Below are positions 27,401 to 36,599 of a stretch of 64,000 nucleotides of DNA, piece after piece. Position numbers and translations under genes: made by a program. The notes under the pieces were generated by a model. It ran no database searches, was not told the origin of the DNA, and saw only the letters and a program-made list of their open reading frames with translations. Origin of the DNA: Metallyticus violacea (lineage: Eukaryota; Arthropoda; Insecta; Mantodea; Metallyticidae); contig CM060843.1 of assembly GCA_030762175.1 (NCBI GenBank), positions 116,876,869 to 116,940,868 on the forward strand, written 5' to 3'. Position 1 is the stretch's first letter. The number at the start of each line of letters is the position of its first letter.

Positions 27401-28870
27401 ACCTTTTTATTACTGTTATGCACTATCTATGACAGAGTATTTTTAAGATTTAAATACTATAAAATTAGCATAAATACATATATTGTTAATTGTTCTGTTT
27501 TTCAAAGGTCAGCCGGTTGTTGTGAACACTCGAGTTGTTCGAGGAAAAGACTGGTCCTGGGGCTCTCAGGATGGAAACGGTCCTGGAAATGTAACTCACG
27601 TGTATTCGGGTGGTAAGTTATCATTCAGCTAGAACACATATTTATTGTAATTATGAATTTTAAAAATATAAATGGTTATCTTTGTCATTAAATGAGCTTA
27701 TTGTTAATTTGTTTATAGATACAACTGGTTGGGTAAGTGTAACGTGGGATGCTGGGGCAAGCAACGCCTACAGAATGGGCAAGGATTTAAAGTATGACCT
27801 GAGATCTCAAGGTAAATTAAAACTTACATTAAAATAGTAAACACAATATTTAGCAATTAAAATGGAATACCTTTACAGATGGATCGCATACTAGAGACAG
27901 GGAAAATAAAAGAATAAACTTGAAATATTTCTTTGCATAGAATTATAGAATTTTATTAATTTTTAATTAACAATTAAAAACTCTAAATGTTCTAAGTAGC
28001 AAACCAGTACTTAAACAGCTTATCTCCGCTATTTACTTTTTAAAGAGGCAGTGTAACATTCCTAGAGTTCAAACTGCAGAAAAATGTAGCTATGTGAGCC
28101 TAAAGTTACTGTCATACTCAGCTAGCCTTGAAGTTTGTTAGAGAAGAAGTCTTTAAATAACAGACATTTTATTGTAAAGTTCATGAAAATGTACACCGTA
28201 CTACAATATGTCTGATTTTCAAAATCCTTGGTAATAACGTCATATAGGATTCCAGTTCCTGGTACCTACTTGGGAATTTTTCTAAGTTAGGGAGATCTGG
28301 AATGGGATCCACCCTGCCTCGTGAGAACAATTGGGATGCTGCCTGATGGAGAGACGGCGATCTTCGATCTAGTAAGCTGCAATGCTACGATCGGTGGGAT
28401 ACAGTGTGCTGATCATATGCCTCCCTGCAATACTGCACTCTACCAATGATATCATATGATGGAGGTAGAGAACGGAGCGGTACGCCAAGCAAGGCCTCCA
28501 TGGGAAGTAAAAGGCTAAGAAGAAGAAAAATAAATAGAGGCGACCGAGCAGTATGAAGAATTGCACCAATGGGATATCAAAGAAGCGATAAAACTGAAGG
28601 AAAAAACTCCAGTGTCCCAACCGAGACAGTGAAAACACCATATCAAACGGCTCTGCTTAAATCATCTATCCATGATGATACGGGATATAGGAGTGTGTGT
28701 GGCAAGTGGGTCCCAATTCAGTGCTGTGGTGATCATAAGCGTGCGCGGCGGACATTTTGGCAGGAATACTTGAACCTTTTCTCTCTCTAATAGTAGCAAT
28801 TTATTGTGTCAGATACAGTATAACAATGTGGCCTGGTTCAACGCAAGTTCTACACCAGACCAATATTGAA

Positions 28871-28917
<47 letters not shown>

Positions 28918-29797
28918 GTGAATAATGACCATATTTTTAACCTGCAAATTATCCTGAACAAACCCAATGAAACATGTCAATTCAATAATTTTACAAACAT
29001 TGGCAAATAATTACAATATTTCTACCACATAAATTATCTTGAACAAACCTAACCCAAATCAAAAATTCTCTCTTCTCATAGACCATATCCAGTTTTTCTT
29101 AACTCTATACAAACATTGCCCCAGATTCATAAATTGACATTGATCACCAACCATTTTCTTAACTACAATTAGCTTATTTACTTCAACCATTTCCCATTTA
29201 TCAGTTATGGTCTCCATTCCCTAGTTCCTGAGCATTCAAAGAGGATATATTCTACATTTTCTACATTTCCCCATATAGGACAAAATCCATGCTCACCATT
29301 AGTTCTAAAACCCCTTAATTTCCAAATTCCCAATCTAAATCGGATGCTATTTTGTATCGCACTGTTATAGCAGACGAGCCCGGGGTACACTATTACAAGT
29401 AGGAAACAATGTATGCAGTGGAAGCATTACTTATTACTGGTTAAAAACAGAAAGAAAAGCAAGGGCTAGGAATATCATGCGACGATTTTTGGGTGACATT
29501 AATTACCTATTAGTGCACTTCCAGGAAAAAATCACACAGTGATGTATAATGAACAAATTAAATCCCACAATATAATTATAACGAGCATGCTGCTTCACGA
29601 CAACGTTCGCCCTCATAAGAGTACACATAGTGGATTTGCAGTTATTTAATATTTGAGAGGTTGAGACGTCCACCATACGCTCTAAACTTGAAAAAAATCA
29701 AACATTTACATTTTTTGAACTTTGACAGAACATTTCCAGGACAAAAGCTTGCAGACAAAGTAACAAAGACGGTGCAAAATTGTTTAAGATACCAGGG

Positions 29798-29840
<43 letters not shown>

Positions 29841-31902
29841 TTTTAAAGGGAATCTGCAAACTTGTGGACAGATGACCAAGCTTTTGCGAAGCAGAGTAGC
29901 TGTCAAAAATGAGGCAATGTTAAAATGTGAGCAAAAAAAATCTGTTATTTAATTGCGCTTTTTTGCCATTACGCATCGAATACTAAATGTTTCCTGAAAT
30001 TTTTTAATAGCGCCTGACTTTTCAGGAATGTCGTAGGACTGATCTTGGCTGCTGAAATTATAAAAACCTTATCCTCACATAATGGACACAATTAAAGGAT
30101 ATATATCCTGTAGGTTTCCCATATTACTCCATATTACGAGATATTTAGAATTATGATAAATTAGGGCATATAATGGAAAATATAAAAATAGAAAATATAA
30201 AATATTAAATAGAATATCATGATATTGTCGCAACCCCCACTGAGGTTGAACTTAGAGGAATAGCTTCTGGCTTTATTATATCTAACTCAAACATTTTACG
30301 TTAATCCTTAATCGATATGATGCGAAAATACAACAAATGTAACAAAATGAGTTACAGTTGTACTACTGCCAATGCAGTCTTATATTTTGGAATTATATTA
30401 CAAAGTATAAGAAAAAAAAATTACCAAATGGACACCGTAACCATGGCTAGGGAATCGTGCGTTGTTACTAGCCCGCTTCTCAGTCATAGGCGAATGCGCG
30501 TTTGCGAAAACTTTTCTTAAAAAGATTACTGTGCATGCGCAGAGCTTACTTCCGTTTCATTCACATACCCGCGAAACATTTGCAGAACTCGTTCGTAATT
30601 GCTGGATGCGTGACTGCAATAATACTTTTAATTTATGGCCGTTACAACTATGAATACGTTATTATTTATTTCCCAATCAATTATTATATCCCATGCTTAA
30701 TTATGAAGCCCTCCCCCATATCGCAATACATAGGAAAAAATGATCCAGTTCCGGTTTCTATAGTTAAAGATTGGAGCTCGGATTTGGATCAGACAGATAT
30801 TAAAGCATATTATGAAAACAAGTAGCAGCAAATTTAGGAAAAGACAAAAAATGAAAATAGATATTAATTATGCGATGATTATTCTGTATGCCTTTGTGCA
30901 GACGTTTTGTTCCACTGTGTCCGTTAAAGGAAAATGAGAGCGATGCAGTAGTATGTTGCATTCCACAGGTCAATAAATATTAGTTTTTAAATAATATGTG
31001 TGTCTTGCAAGATAGATCAACAACATTCCTAAAGTATACAAATTTAGACCTTCTCACCGATTTTTATTACTGAAGTACCAGCTGAGTTGGCAAATACACA
31101 TTAATGATTCCTGCCTGAAATATAAACCTCTACTTATTTACATATAGCTCCAAGAGAAAATCCTAAGTTTCGAACTTCACAATAACTGCAGAAAGCAATA
31201 GAAAAACTTTCTGACATACGGTTTACTGTGGAACACCAGATGTTCCATTTTTATTTATGTTTTAAAGTTATATCTTTCTGACTATAACAGTATTCCTTGT
31301 AATATTTCAGCATGTATTGCTGGACGTGTAGCGCGTGGAAAAGACTGGGTCTACGGAGATCAGGATGGAGTGCCACCAAGCCATGGAACTATTACAGAAA
31401 TAAAATCTAATGGTAAATAAATAGTTTTCACATTTCCCTTAGTTGTTGCAAAAGCATTAGCATATATATAAAAATGTTGGTACATGAGCTATACAAGAAG
31501 AAGAGACAGAGTTCAGACACACATTTATAGACTAAGCAATCAAACATAGTATTAAATAATTAATTTTGGAAAAAATTCCCTATTAACCCCTCTCTTTAAA
31601 ATCTTTAAGATACAAATTTAGGGATTAGTTCTTTACATGCAGGCAAATATCAACCTAGGCTTATAAATGCTTGGTTGCTGACACTGCATTAAAGCAACTG
31701 CTCAAAGTGCCCATCTCCTGTCTAAATGTATGTAGACCTCATCTCGACATAAATTCCTGGGGTGTTGCATATTGTCCTACAACTGACATAATTCGCCTGC
31801 AGAGGGGTTCCACATCATTCATGGAAATTAATGTACTAATGATTTAAAATTTCCAAACAAACACACAGAATTATTTTTGCCCTGCGTCCGCACATGACAC
31901 AA

Positions 31903-31955
<53 letters not shown>

Positions 31956-33564
31956 TAACCGCGGGAGACAATATCCCGCCACCAATGGAAGGATTAAGTT
32001 TCCTTCACATTTTTATTCTCACATACTTGATCGATAACAGCAGGCATACAACATAAGTTTGATTTCATGAACACTATCTGTGTTATGGGAATTGTTTCAA
32101 GAGGTGTTCGTCTGCAGTTAACCTTTTTAATGATATTTACATTCTCTTTCAAAACCTCTACTTCCACAATTATTCTTTAATGTATGTCCTATGGTGACCA
32201 TTTTAAATACAATTAACGTAAAAAAACTATTCCTCCACCAGAGGTGATATTCTATACAGTGGTCTCAAGCTCGAGCTATTCCAATGTATCGCAGTTTCCA
32301 CTGTAACAAGCGGTACGAAATAAATGATATCCATTTTTTTCCAATCCTAACAGACTTTTCAGAGACGGTGCACGGTTCATGATCTTCTGAATCCAGAATC
32401 CTTTTCAAAATCACAAATTTACAGAAATTCATTAGCGATGAATGTATCAACATGGATGTTGCTTTAAGGGATGAAATGTATACTCTTTTCTCTTTCTTTC
32501 CCTCTCTCTCAGGGATATATATTTATATATCCCTTCCAAAAAATGGCGGGTTGATGCAGACATAGGCCTCAGGTCTTATCCTGAAGCAAGCAAGTAAAAT
32601 CTTTTAAGATTAAAATGGAGGTTGGTAATGGTTTTCAATTAAGATCCTCAATTTCAATTAAATTACTGTCTGGTTGCTGGATTCGAACCAGAGACGAAAT
32701 ACTTTCACAATAATTTGGGGGTATGGCTGGAGACTAGTCTATTTGCCTGAGTCTTGCCACCTGGAGTGAGTCTTATTATATCCTAGCCTTTTTTGTTAAG
32801 CACACAGGGGAAGCCTTTCTTGGAGGGGGCGAAACCATGTTTCTCACATTACTTAATAATTTCGTAATTAAAGTATTTGCATAAGACAAGTTTGGCACCA
32901 CTGTGAATTTATAAATTGTTAGCATAATTCGCAAATACGTCGTTACAACTTTGGCGTAACAACAACACATAATAACACAAAGACTTGGGATATACTAACA
33001 CAAAGGGAAAAATAATTTTGCCCTATACGACTGACGGTTCAGTTGCAACTATCAACGTGCTAAGTTCATAACTGTTTGCTATGACGCGCTCTTGCGCTCA
33101 GCTGGGGACGCAGGACAACAATCAATGGGTTTAAATCAGATGAGCGTGAAGGTAGGAAATTAAACATTTCTGGGCGCATGTTAATAGAACCTTTTTATAT
33201 AGTATATATATGAAAAATTCATTCCTAGAGTTATGTCGTATATTTTTAAACAGCATGGTGGTTATTTGTATATTGTAAACCAATTAAAGTAGTATATGAT
33301 ATACTAAGAAGTGTTGCTGTTATAACTATTTGTTTATACCTTATGTAAAAAGCTGGACTTTTAAAGGATGCTGGTCTCTTGTTTCTGTTATAACTTATAA
33401 ATGATTGAAGTAACGGATATAGTTAAAATAGCATCATGTACTTATCCCCATTTCTATATTTTGCAGGTTGGGTTAGTGTCCAGTGGGATTCAGGGCATTG
33501 GAACGGATATCGTGTTGGTGTCGATGGCAAATATGATCTGAGATTTCTGAGCAAATGTAGATGA
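11954..33564 (+). CDS. Secreted or membrane-tethered protein with one LDLa and five MIB/HERC2 domains (12 coding exons)
   Basis: Spliced CDS: 11954-12085, 12712-12817, 12948-13052, 17683-17766, 19982-20080, 21540-21626, 24938-25042, 25389-25472, 27508-27612, 27719-27811, 31311-31412, 33467-33564. This gives 1200 nt, 399 residues and a TGA stop, with no frame break and GT/AG at every border. Residues 31-42 are hydrophobic. Residues 46-79 form an LDLa with six cysteines and an intact acidic CDG...DxSDE calcium motif. Residues 80-142, 143-204, 205-267, 268-333 and 334-399 are MIB/HERC2 modules with the pattern RVVRGxDWxWGDQDG then GWVxVTWD...YR.G...KYDL. In mind bomb and HERC2 ubiquitin ligases this module contributes to substrate or partner recognition, but no RING, HECT, ZZ or ankyrin part is present here. 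LDLa modules are typical of extracellular proteins, so an extracellular binding role is inferred; the ligand is unknown. A decayed paralogue lies at 47092-49020. Confidence 0.9.
12712..12817 (+). CDS. Exon 3: complete LDL-receptor class A domain
   Basis: Bordered by TTTCAG at 12706-12711 and GTATGT at 12818. It enters in phase 0 and leaves in phase 1. It encodes residues 45-79 with six cysteines at 46, 52, 57, 64, 70 and 79 and the acidic cluster [16 protein letters not shown] that binds calcium in this family. One exon for one whole LDLa module is usual. The family calls for three disulfides, which implies an oxidising compartment. Confidence 0.93.
12948..13052 (+). CDS. Exon 4: MIB/HERC2 domain 1, first half
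   Basis: Acceptor TGTTTCAG and donor ACA/GTACGT, phase 1 to phase 1. It encodes residues 80-114 with [18 protein letters not shown], the diagnostic first half of the MIB/HERC2 module. The intron before it is only 130 bp; the intron after it is about 4.6 kb and holds a hAT remnant. Confidence 0.92.
13885..15000 (+). pseudogene. hAT-like transposase remnant (CGGBP1-like type) in intron 4
   Basis: Pieces in shifting frames resemble the CGG-repeat-binding-protein-like hAT transposases known from insects. First is a BED/C2HC-like zinc-finger stretch ([15 protein letters not shown]...QHIKHKHA) at about 13965-14040. Then come a LW.FLQRYT segment near 14185 and [11 protein letters not shown] near 14310 (the first acidic catalytic region). 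Near 14410-14833 is an open frame of 136 codons ending [11 protein letters not shown], then VLDKSPGY near 14945. Stops and frameshifts mean it is not a working gene. Assignment rests on remembered family patterns. Confidence 0.6.
15001..16388. other. Unassigned intron 4 sequence
   Basis: AT-rich sequence with no recognisable protein or repeat. Its left part may still belong to the hAT remnant. Confidence 0.4.
16389..16655 (-). repeat. Possible degenerate tRNA-derived SINE
   Basis: This island is clearly less AT-rich than its surroundings. On the minus strand it begins with a CTGGCTCGCTTTCC...GGGTTTATGTCCGG arrangement, loosely like tRNA A and B boxes, followed by about 200 bp of body. No second copy is seen in the window, so the call is tentative. 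Confidence 0.3.
16656..17682. other. Unassigned intron 4 sequence up to the acceptor
   Basis: AT-rich, nothing recognised. It ends with the acceptor TTCTTTTACAG at 17672-17682. Confidence 0.5.
17683..17766 (+). CDS. Exon 5: MIB/HERC2 domain 1, second half
   Basis: Residues 115-142, phase 1 to phase 1, donor ATGG/GTGAGT. It encodes [17 protein letters not shown] and DDKYDLK, the conserved second half of the module. Confidence 0.92.
17767..18856. other. Unassigned intron 5 sequence
   Basis: AT-rich intron DNA, nothing recognised before the SINE at 18857. Confidence 0.5.
18857..19125 (+). repeat. SINE-1 copy, sense orientation, in intron 5
   Basis: Here the element reads in the plus direction: tRNA-like head with GGTGGTGTAGTGGTTACC, GCCTCCTAAACCCAAGATCG and a mutated B box, then the body ending CTGATGACCTGAGATGTTAAAGAGCGTCCATAAATAATC-like sequence. 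The 75-codon open frame across it is SINE sequence. Confidence 0.88.
19222..19479 (+). repeat. SINE-2 copy in intron 5
   Basis: It starts with GGTGGCAGAGGTCGTTAAGGC and GGGGTTCGAATCCC boxes, followed by the SINE-2 body (GGTTTTCCTCAGTCC, TTTCATCTCATG, TGCCTCAGTAGTAAAAACGG) and TTAAACACTATTAAAAA end. It is slightly shorter than the copy at 8374. Confidence 0.87.
19480..19981. other. Unassigned intron 5 sequence
   Basis: Nothing recognised; it ends in acceptor TTATTCCAG at 19973-19981. Confidence 0.5.
19982..20080 (+). CDS. Exon 6: MIB/HERC2 domain 2, first half
   Basis: Residues 143-175 with [20 protein letters not shown], phase 1 to phase 1, donor GATG/GTAAGC. It is two codons shorter than the homologous exons 4, 8 and 10. 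Confidence 0.92.
20387..20972 (-). mobile_element. Mariner-type deletion derivative (586 bp) with inverted repeats
   Basis: Imperfect terminal inverted repeats (left AGAGGATGCAAAAA, right complement AGAGGGTGCCAAAAA) are flanked by TA. Inside, an open minus frame of 109 codons (20505-20834) starts [18 protein letters not shown], a DUF4817-like helix-turn-helix start. It then jumps directly to a C-terminal part, [14 protein letters not shown]...HFEQLL, of the type found in DDE transposases. The catalytic core is missing, so it could move only with help from a complete element. A longer relative lies at 47862-48717. Confidence 0.82.
20973..21539. other. Unassigned intron 6 sequence with (TA)n
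   Basis: AT-rich, a (TA)n run at about 21001-21026, then the acceptor AATTTGTAG before exon 7. Confidence 0.5.
21540..21626 (+). CDS. Exon 7: MIB/HERC2 domain 2, second half
   Basis: Residues 176-204 with [18 protein letters not shown] and a divergent end KFYDIMILG in place of KYDLK. Phase 1 to phase 1, donor TTGG/GTAAAT. Confidence 0.92.
21627..22412. other. Unassigned intron 7 sequence
   Basis: AT-rich DNA with no recognised element. Confidence 0.45.
22413..22640 (-). pseudogene. Transposase C-terminal remnant
   Basis: On the minus strand the sequence encodes a [16 protein letters not shown] and [19 protein letters not shown] helical stretch. This is the kind of C-terminal tail found in the DUF4817-associated insect DDE transposases. 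Stops follow and no catalytic core is present. Confidence 0.45.
22641..22939. other. Unassigned intron 7 sequence
   Basis: AT-rich, nothing recognised. Confidence 0.45.
22940..23395 (+). pseudogene. Non-LTR retrotransposon C-terminal zinc-knuckle remnant
   Basis: Plus-strand translation gives [15 protein letters not shown], then in another frame ICPMCVVRR...VYIFVEC. That matches the cysteine-rich knuckle (C..C......H/Y.F.EC) at the C terminus of non-LTR ORF2 proteins. [14 protein letters not shown] segment follows near 23352. Frameshifts make it dead. Confidence 0.5.
23850..24830 (+). pseudogene. Mariner transposase remnant in intron 7
   Basis: Scattered frames match mariner-like transposase order. 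An N-terminal segment lies at about 23930-24170. Near 24250-24330 is [24 protein letters not shown]. Near 24380-24420 is [14 protein letters not shown], corresponding to the first catalytic aspartate region. [17 protein letters not shown] lies near 24500 and [10 protein letters not shown], the second aspartate region with D changed to E, near 24640. Many stops show it is inactive. Confidence 0.6.
24938..25042 (+). CDS. Exon 8: MIB/HERC2 domain 3, first half
   Basis: Residues 205-239 with [20 protein letters not shown], phase 1 to phase 1. The acceptor CATTGAAG is not strongly pyrimidine-rich near the end, but the frame and homology leave little choice. Donor GATG/GTGAGT. Confidence 0.91.
25389..25472 (+). 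CDS. Exon 9: MIB/HERC2 domain 3, second half
   Basis: Residues 240-267 with [17 protein letters not shown] and GKYDLKIVG, phase 1 to phase 1, acceptor TTACAG and donor GTTG/GTAAGT. The intron between exons 8 and 9 is only 346 bp. Confidence 0.92.
25821..26180 (-). pseudogene. Non-LTR retrotransposon C-terminal remnant in intron 9
   Basis: An open minus-strand frame of 118 codons contains [21 protein letters not shown] and later FLYKVRDLR. This resembles the tail after the zinc knuckle of non-LTR ORF2 proteins, where a CEGTRKW-like motif is common. The N-terminal Gly run is translation of a C16 homopolymer at 26149-26164. It is probably a 5'-truncated copy. Confidence 0.5.
26181..27507. other. 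Intron 9 remainder with two (TTA)n microsatellites
   Basis: (TTA)n tracts lie at about 26930-26979 and 27352-27398. The pyrimidine-rich 26260-26520 stretch may be more of the non-LTR remnant. Acceptor TTTTTCAAAG is at 27498-27507. Confidence 0.5.
27508..27612 (+). CDS. Exon 10: MIB/HERC2 domain 4, first half
   Basis: Residues 268-302 with [19 protein letters not shown]; the usual GDQDG is GSQDG here. Phase 1 to phase 1, donor GGTG/GTAAGT. Confidence 0.92.
27719..27811 (+). CDS. Exon 11: MIB/HERC2 domain 4, second half
   Basis: Residues 303-333 with [18 protein letters not shown] and KYDLRSQ. It carries two or three extra residues (DTT) before the conserved GW. The intron before it is only 106 bp. 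Phase 1 to phase 1, donor CAAG/GTAAAT. Confidence 0.92.
27812..28875. other. Unassigned intron 11 sequence
   Basis: The part around 28250-28800 is less AT-rich and repeat-like, with short frames on both strands, but I cannot assign it to a family. Confidence 0.4.
28876..28915. repeat. (CA)n microsatellite
   Basis: About twenty uninterrupted AC units inside intron 11. Confidence 0.97.
29205..29390 (-). pseudogene. Non-LTR retrotransposon C-terminal zinc-knuckle remnant
   Basis: The minus-strand frame reads [12 protein letters not shown], then FCPIW...[16 protein letters not shown]. This is the non-LTR ORF2 C-terminal knuckle, with the second cysteine changed to Trp and the His to Tyr. The remnant probably extends left to about 28920. 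The (CA)n tract lies at its downstream edge. Confidence 0.6.
29400..29797 (+). pseudogene. Mariner/Tc1 transposase 3' remnant
   Basis: Frames near 29560-29640 read [12 protein letters not shown], the second catalytic aspartate box of mariner/Tc1 transposases. Near 29690-29790 is [12 protein letters not shown]...TKTVQNCL, like the C-terminal helix. Stops intervene. A 41-base A run follows directly. Confidence 0.5.
29798..29838. repeat. Poly(A) tract of 41 bases
   Basis: An uninterrupted A run directly after the mariner-like remnant. It may be the tail of a retroposed copy or a microsatellite. Confidence 0.95.
29839..31310. other. Unassigned intron 11 sequence
   Basis: Three overlapping frames at 30317-30825 have no recognisable domain. 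It ends with acceptor AATATTTCAG at 31301-31310. Confidence 0.45.
31311..31412 (+). CDS. Exon 12: MIB/HERC2 domain 5, first half
   Basis: Residues 334-367 with [20 protein letters not shown] and an unusual VPPSHGT loop. Cys335 here is one of only two cysteines outside the LDLa. Phase 1 to phase 1, donor AATG/GTAAAT. Confidence 0.91.
31413..33466. other. Intron 12 with (TAA)n microsatellite
   Basis: A (TAA)n tract lies at about 31905-31954. A possible tRNA-like B box (GGTTCGAATCC, minus strand) sits near 32665 in a decayed repeat. No exon or transposase is recognised. Acceptor TTTTGCAG is at 33459-33466. Confidence 0.5.
33467..33564 (+). CDS. Exon 13: MIB/HERC2 domain 5, second half, stop codon
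   Basis: Residues 368-399 with [18 protein letters not shown] and [12 protein letters not shown] followed by TGA at 33562-33564. The penultimate Cys398 could pair with Cys335 at the start of the same module. There is no C-terminal transmembrane segment or GPI-type tail. Confidence 0.92.
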
Positions 33565-33656
33565 TCTGTCTAAATACTTTTTTATATAAATATTGTTTAT
33601 ACAGGCGAATATTGGTTTAAATGTATACGTTAAACGAAATCTTTGAAGTAAAATAT

Positions 33657-33662
33657 AATAAA
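33657..33662 (+). terminator. Polyadenylation signal AATAAA
   Basis: A canonical hexamer 93 bases after the stop codon, giving a short 3'UTR of roughly 110-130 nt. Confidence 0.7.
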
Positions 33663-34758
33663 CAATTATTTGAAATTATTTGCGTATCAATCATATACAT
33701 AATTGTTGCATTCATATAAGCCTAAATATTTCCTTCCTAACTTGAAAATAAATTTTTATGACATTCGGTACTGTTTTGTCATCCAAAGAGGAATTAAGGG
33801 TATCAACGATTGCAAAGTTCAAATATAAAATACATTACTTTCGATTAATACTATATAGATAATAGGATGCATTACTCTATCTTAATACTATAGCTCACTA
33901 TCTTTTAGTAAAGTAACTTAATCTATACACGCAGAAATAAGGTCATTAAGGGATTTTACCCCAAAAGTGTCACAAATTTTACTTTTTATCTTTTATGCTT
34001 TATCCTCTGTAGGATAAATATACGGATATTATCATATCTTCATACATTAAACTAAAAGGGGTGGCCCTCCTTTGATCTTCATTCCTGATGTAAAACATCC
34101 CAAATGTAGCTAATGCATAACTCACAGAATCACGATGAAACAAATGTGACCCAGTCCCGAAATAAACAAACAATTGTGTTTTTGTTTCGCAAAAAAGGCA
34201 GATGTAAAATGTTCTCAATAAATGCACAAAAATATTTTAAAGATGTACATAGATTTAAATACATGCTTTTCTTAGAATTTGCACATTTCTCTTTTTGTAA
34301 ACAAAATAGTACAAATATGGCACTAGTGCTAACAAATTCATGGGAGCGGAAGGGAAACAAATTATGAAATGATATAAAACCCGTATTTACCGTTTCGACA
34401 ATACACACTATTGCTTGTGAAAACAGCGACATCATGAGGAAATTAAGCGAATATAATGAATTTTCTATTACTAGTATAAGTGCAAAATTTAATGGCGTGT
34501 GAGAGGCAGCAAATTGCCTGAGCGTTGTTACTAAACTAACGCGCTTGTGCCGCCAACACTTTACGCAGAGTTCATGCAAATGATACAAATAATTTTTAAA
34601 ATCTTACTTGTTTCTAACAAATGATGATTTTTTAAAACAGCGGATGTGCATTGGTAACTTGTAAGCTTTTCCTAGAGACACATTCCCTTGTACATTTTAC
34701 TACACATTTAACTACTATATGATATACCTCAACAGTGAGCCAATGAAATTCTGAAATA
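33663..34758. other. Unassigned intergenic DNA
   Basis: It includes a 152-codon minus frame at 34130-34588 that overlaps other frames and shows no domain, signal or exon pattern I can name. Confidence 0.4.
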
Positions 34759-35976
34759 CGAGCATTTTATAAAAGTTCTCGGCATGACTCAGATATGTCG
34801 TGAAGTTGGCCAAATTACTATGATAGTTGTTAAATATCATCCATAAGATGGCGCGCTATGTTTTGGACGCCTAAGTGTAATTACCTGGTTTGTGACGATC
34901 GTGTAAAACAACTAGTGTTAACATTTTCTACAAAATGAATAAAACTGAAATACAATATGTGATAAAGTATTTAATTTTGAAGGTTTAAATTCAAAAAGAT
35001 ATCCAAAAGGAGTTAGATACCACATTAAAAGATTCTTCCCCTTTGTTTTTGACGATTAAAAAATGGACCTGCAGAATTTAAGTGTGGTCGCACATCCATT
35101 CAAAATGAGCGCTCAGGGCATCCCAAAACTGCTATGACCGACGTGATTGTGACAAAAATTCACAATGCCATATTTAATGATCGCCCATTGCAAGTTGTAT
35201 GGCATTGCAAAGACCTCGATAGACCGTGTTCACTACATATATACCTAGCTTTGGGTTGAGAACGCTTTCCGCTTGATTGGTGGTGCATGTGTTAACAATA
35301 GACCAAAAAGCATTCGAATGGACATTTTGCAAGAGTGTTTAGACTTGTTTAAACGCAATACCAATGAGTTTTATAGCAATAGATGAAATATAGATTCATC
35401 ACTACACGTCAGAGATGAAGGGATAGTTCAAACAGTGGCTGGCAACAGGTAAAAGTGCACCAAAGAAAGCAAAAAATGAATCCCATCTGCAGGAAAAAAC
35501 GTGGCTACGAGTTTCCGGGATTCTCGTGGTGTGCTCGTAGACTACCTCCAAAAGAGCAGAATGATCACCGGGGAATTTTACGCTTCACTACTGGATCAAC
35601 TGAAGTCTAAACCTTGCGAAAAAGAATTTTCTCTTTCACACAGTTCTAGATTACGCTGCAAAACTGCATGGTCATCACTTCCAAGTGCTTCCACATCCAC
35701 CGTATTTTCTGTATTTAGATTCCAGTTATTACCTCTTGTTTCGAAACATGAAGAAAAGGCTGGATGGACGCAGATTCCCAGCAAATGATGAGGTTACAGA
35801 CGCTTATTTTTGACATATGGACAAACCTTATTTTATTTAACATATTAAAAAGCTAGAAAGTTGTTGGACTAAATGCATTGATTTACAAGGCATATTGAAA
35901 AATATAAAAAAAAATAATAATTTTCTGTAAATGCTATGATTTTTAGTCAGGCCGAGAACTTTTGGCACGCCCTAGA
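34759..35976 (+). mobile_element. Mariner element, both ends present, transposase inactivated
   Basis: Inverted terminal repeats are visible: left ATAAAAGTTCTCGGCATGACT and right, complemented, CCAAAAGTTCTCGGCCTGACT, with flanking TA. Inside are mariner pieces in order. KCGRTSIQNERSGHPKTAM and IVTKIHNAIFNDR lie near 35085-35180, ECLDLFKRNTNEF near 35335, and ATSFRDSRGVLVDYLQKSRM plus ITGEFYASLLDQLK near 35500-35610. PPYFLYLDSSYYLF lies near 35698-35740, where the last catalytic aspartate is lost (DY becomes SY). Several stops and frameshifts; non-autonomous. Confidence 0.85.
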
Positions 35977-36599
35977 TATCTTCTCTTACTCTTAACTTTG
36001 CAGATGACAGCTTTTAAAAAAAACAGACTCTTCCGATGGCATTCTTTCATGTGCACAACCACACGCGTAATAAAGAAATTAAACAAATGCATATTATCGT
36101 ACTGTTCACATAAATTCTCCGCTGCAACTTTAAAAGCGAACTTAACAGCGTTTAATTCTCATTAGAACTGAGTCTCGGCCACAAGGCTGTTCCTGGAATA
36201 TATTCTGTTACGTTTACGTGCGAGTTATAAGCATCTGGTGATATTGGAGCCATGTTTATGCCTAGTGAGGGCTTTGTAACGCTTGTTGAATGACGGACGC
36301 ATGATATAAATGGAACTGTCGTTTGCTTAGGTTTTGCGTGTAATATTAACATGATTATTGTACCGTCATAACCACAACTAAACATGTTGGAAATTATAAT
36401 TATCTAATTCGAAGGTGGGGAGCGGAGAGAAAGCATTATTGTTTAGTGATTTTAAAGTGCATCACGCTTTTATATGTCATATTGACCAGTATAAATTAAT
36501 AACGTACATAATTGCTAAAGGTTAAGTCCAATACAACAATATTATTTGAAAAACAAAGCCTCCTTGAGTTGCTTAGGTCACAGAAGCATCGAAAAGTCT
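35977..36599. other. Unassigned intergenic DNA
   Basis: Nothing recognised. Confidence 0.4.

Noticed and set aside
28876..28915. CRISPR-like or satellite array
   Set aside because: It is a simple (CA)n microsatellite; no spaced repeats of CRISPR type occur anywhere in the window.
34130..34588. 152-codon minus-strand open frame, the longest single frame in the window
   Set aside because: No recognisable domain, overlapping frames on both strands, and no exon or promoter support. It may be chance.
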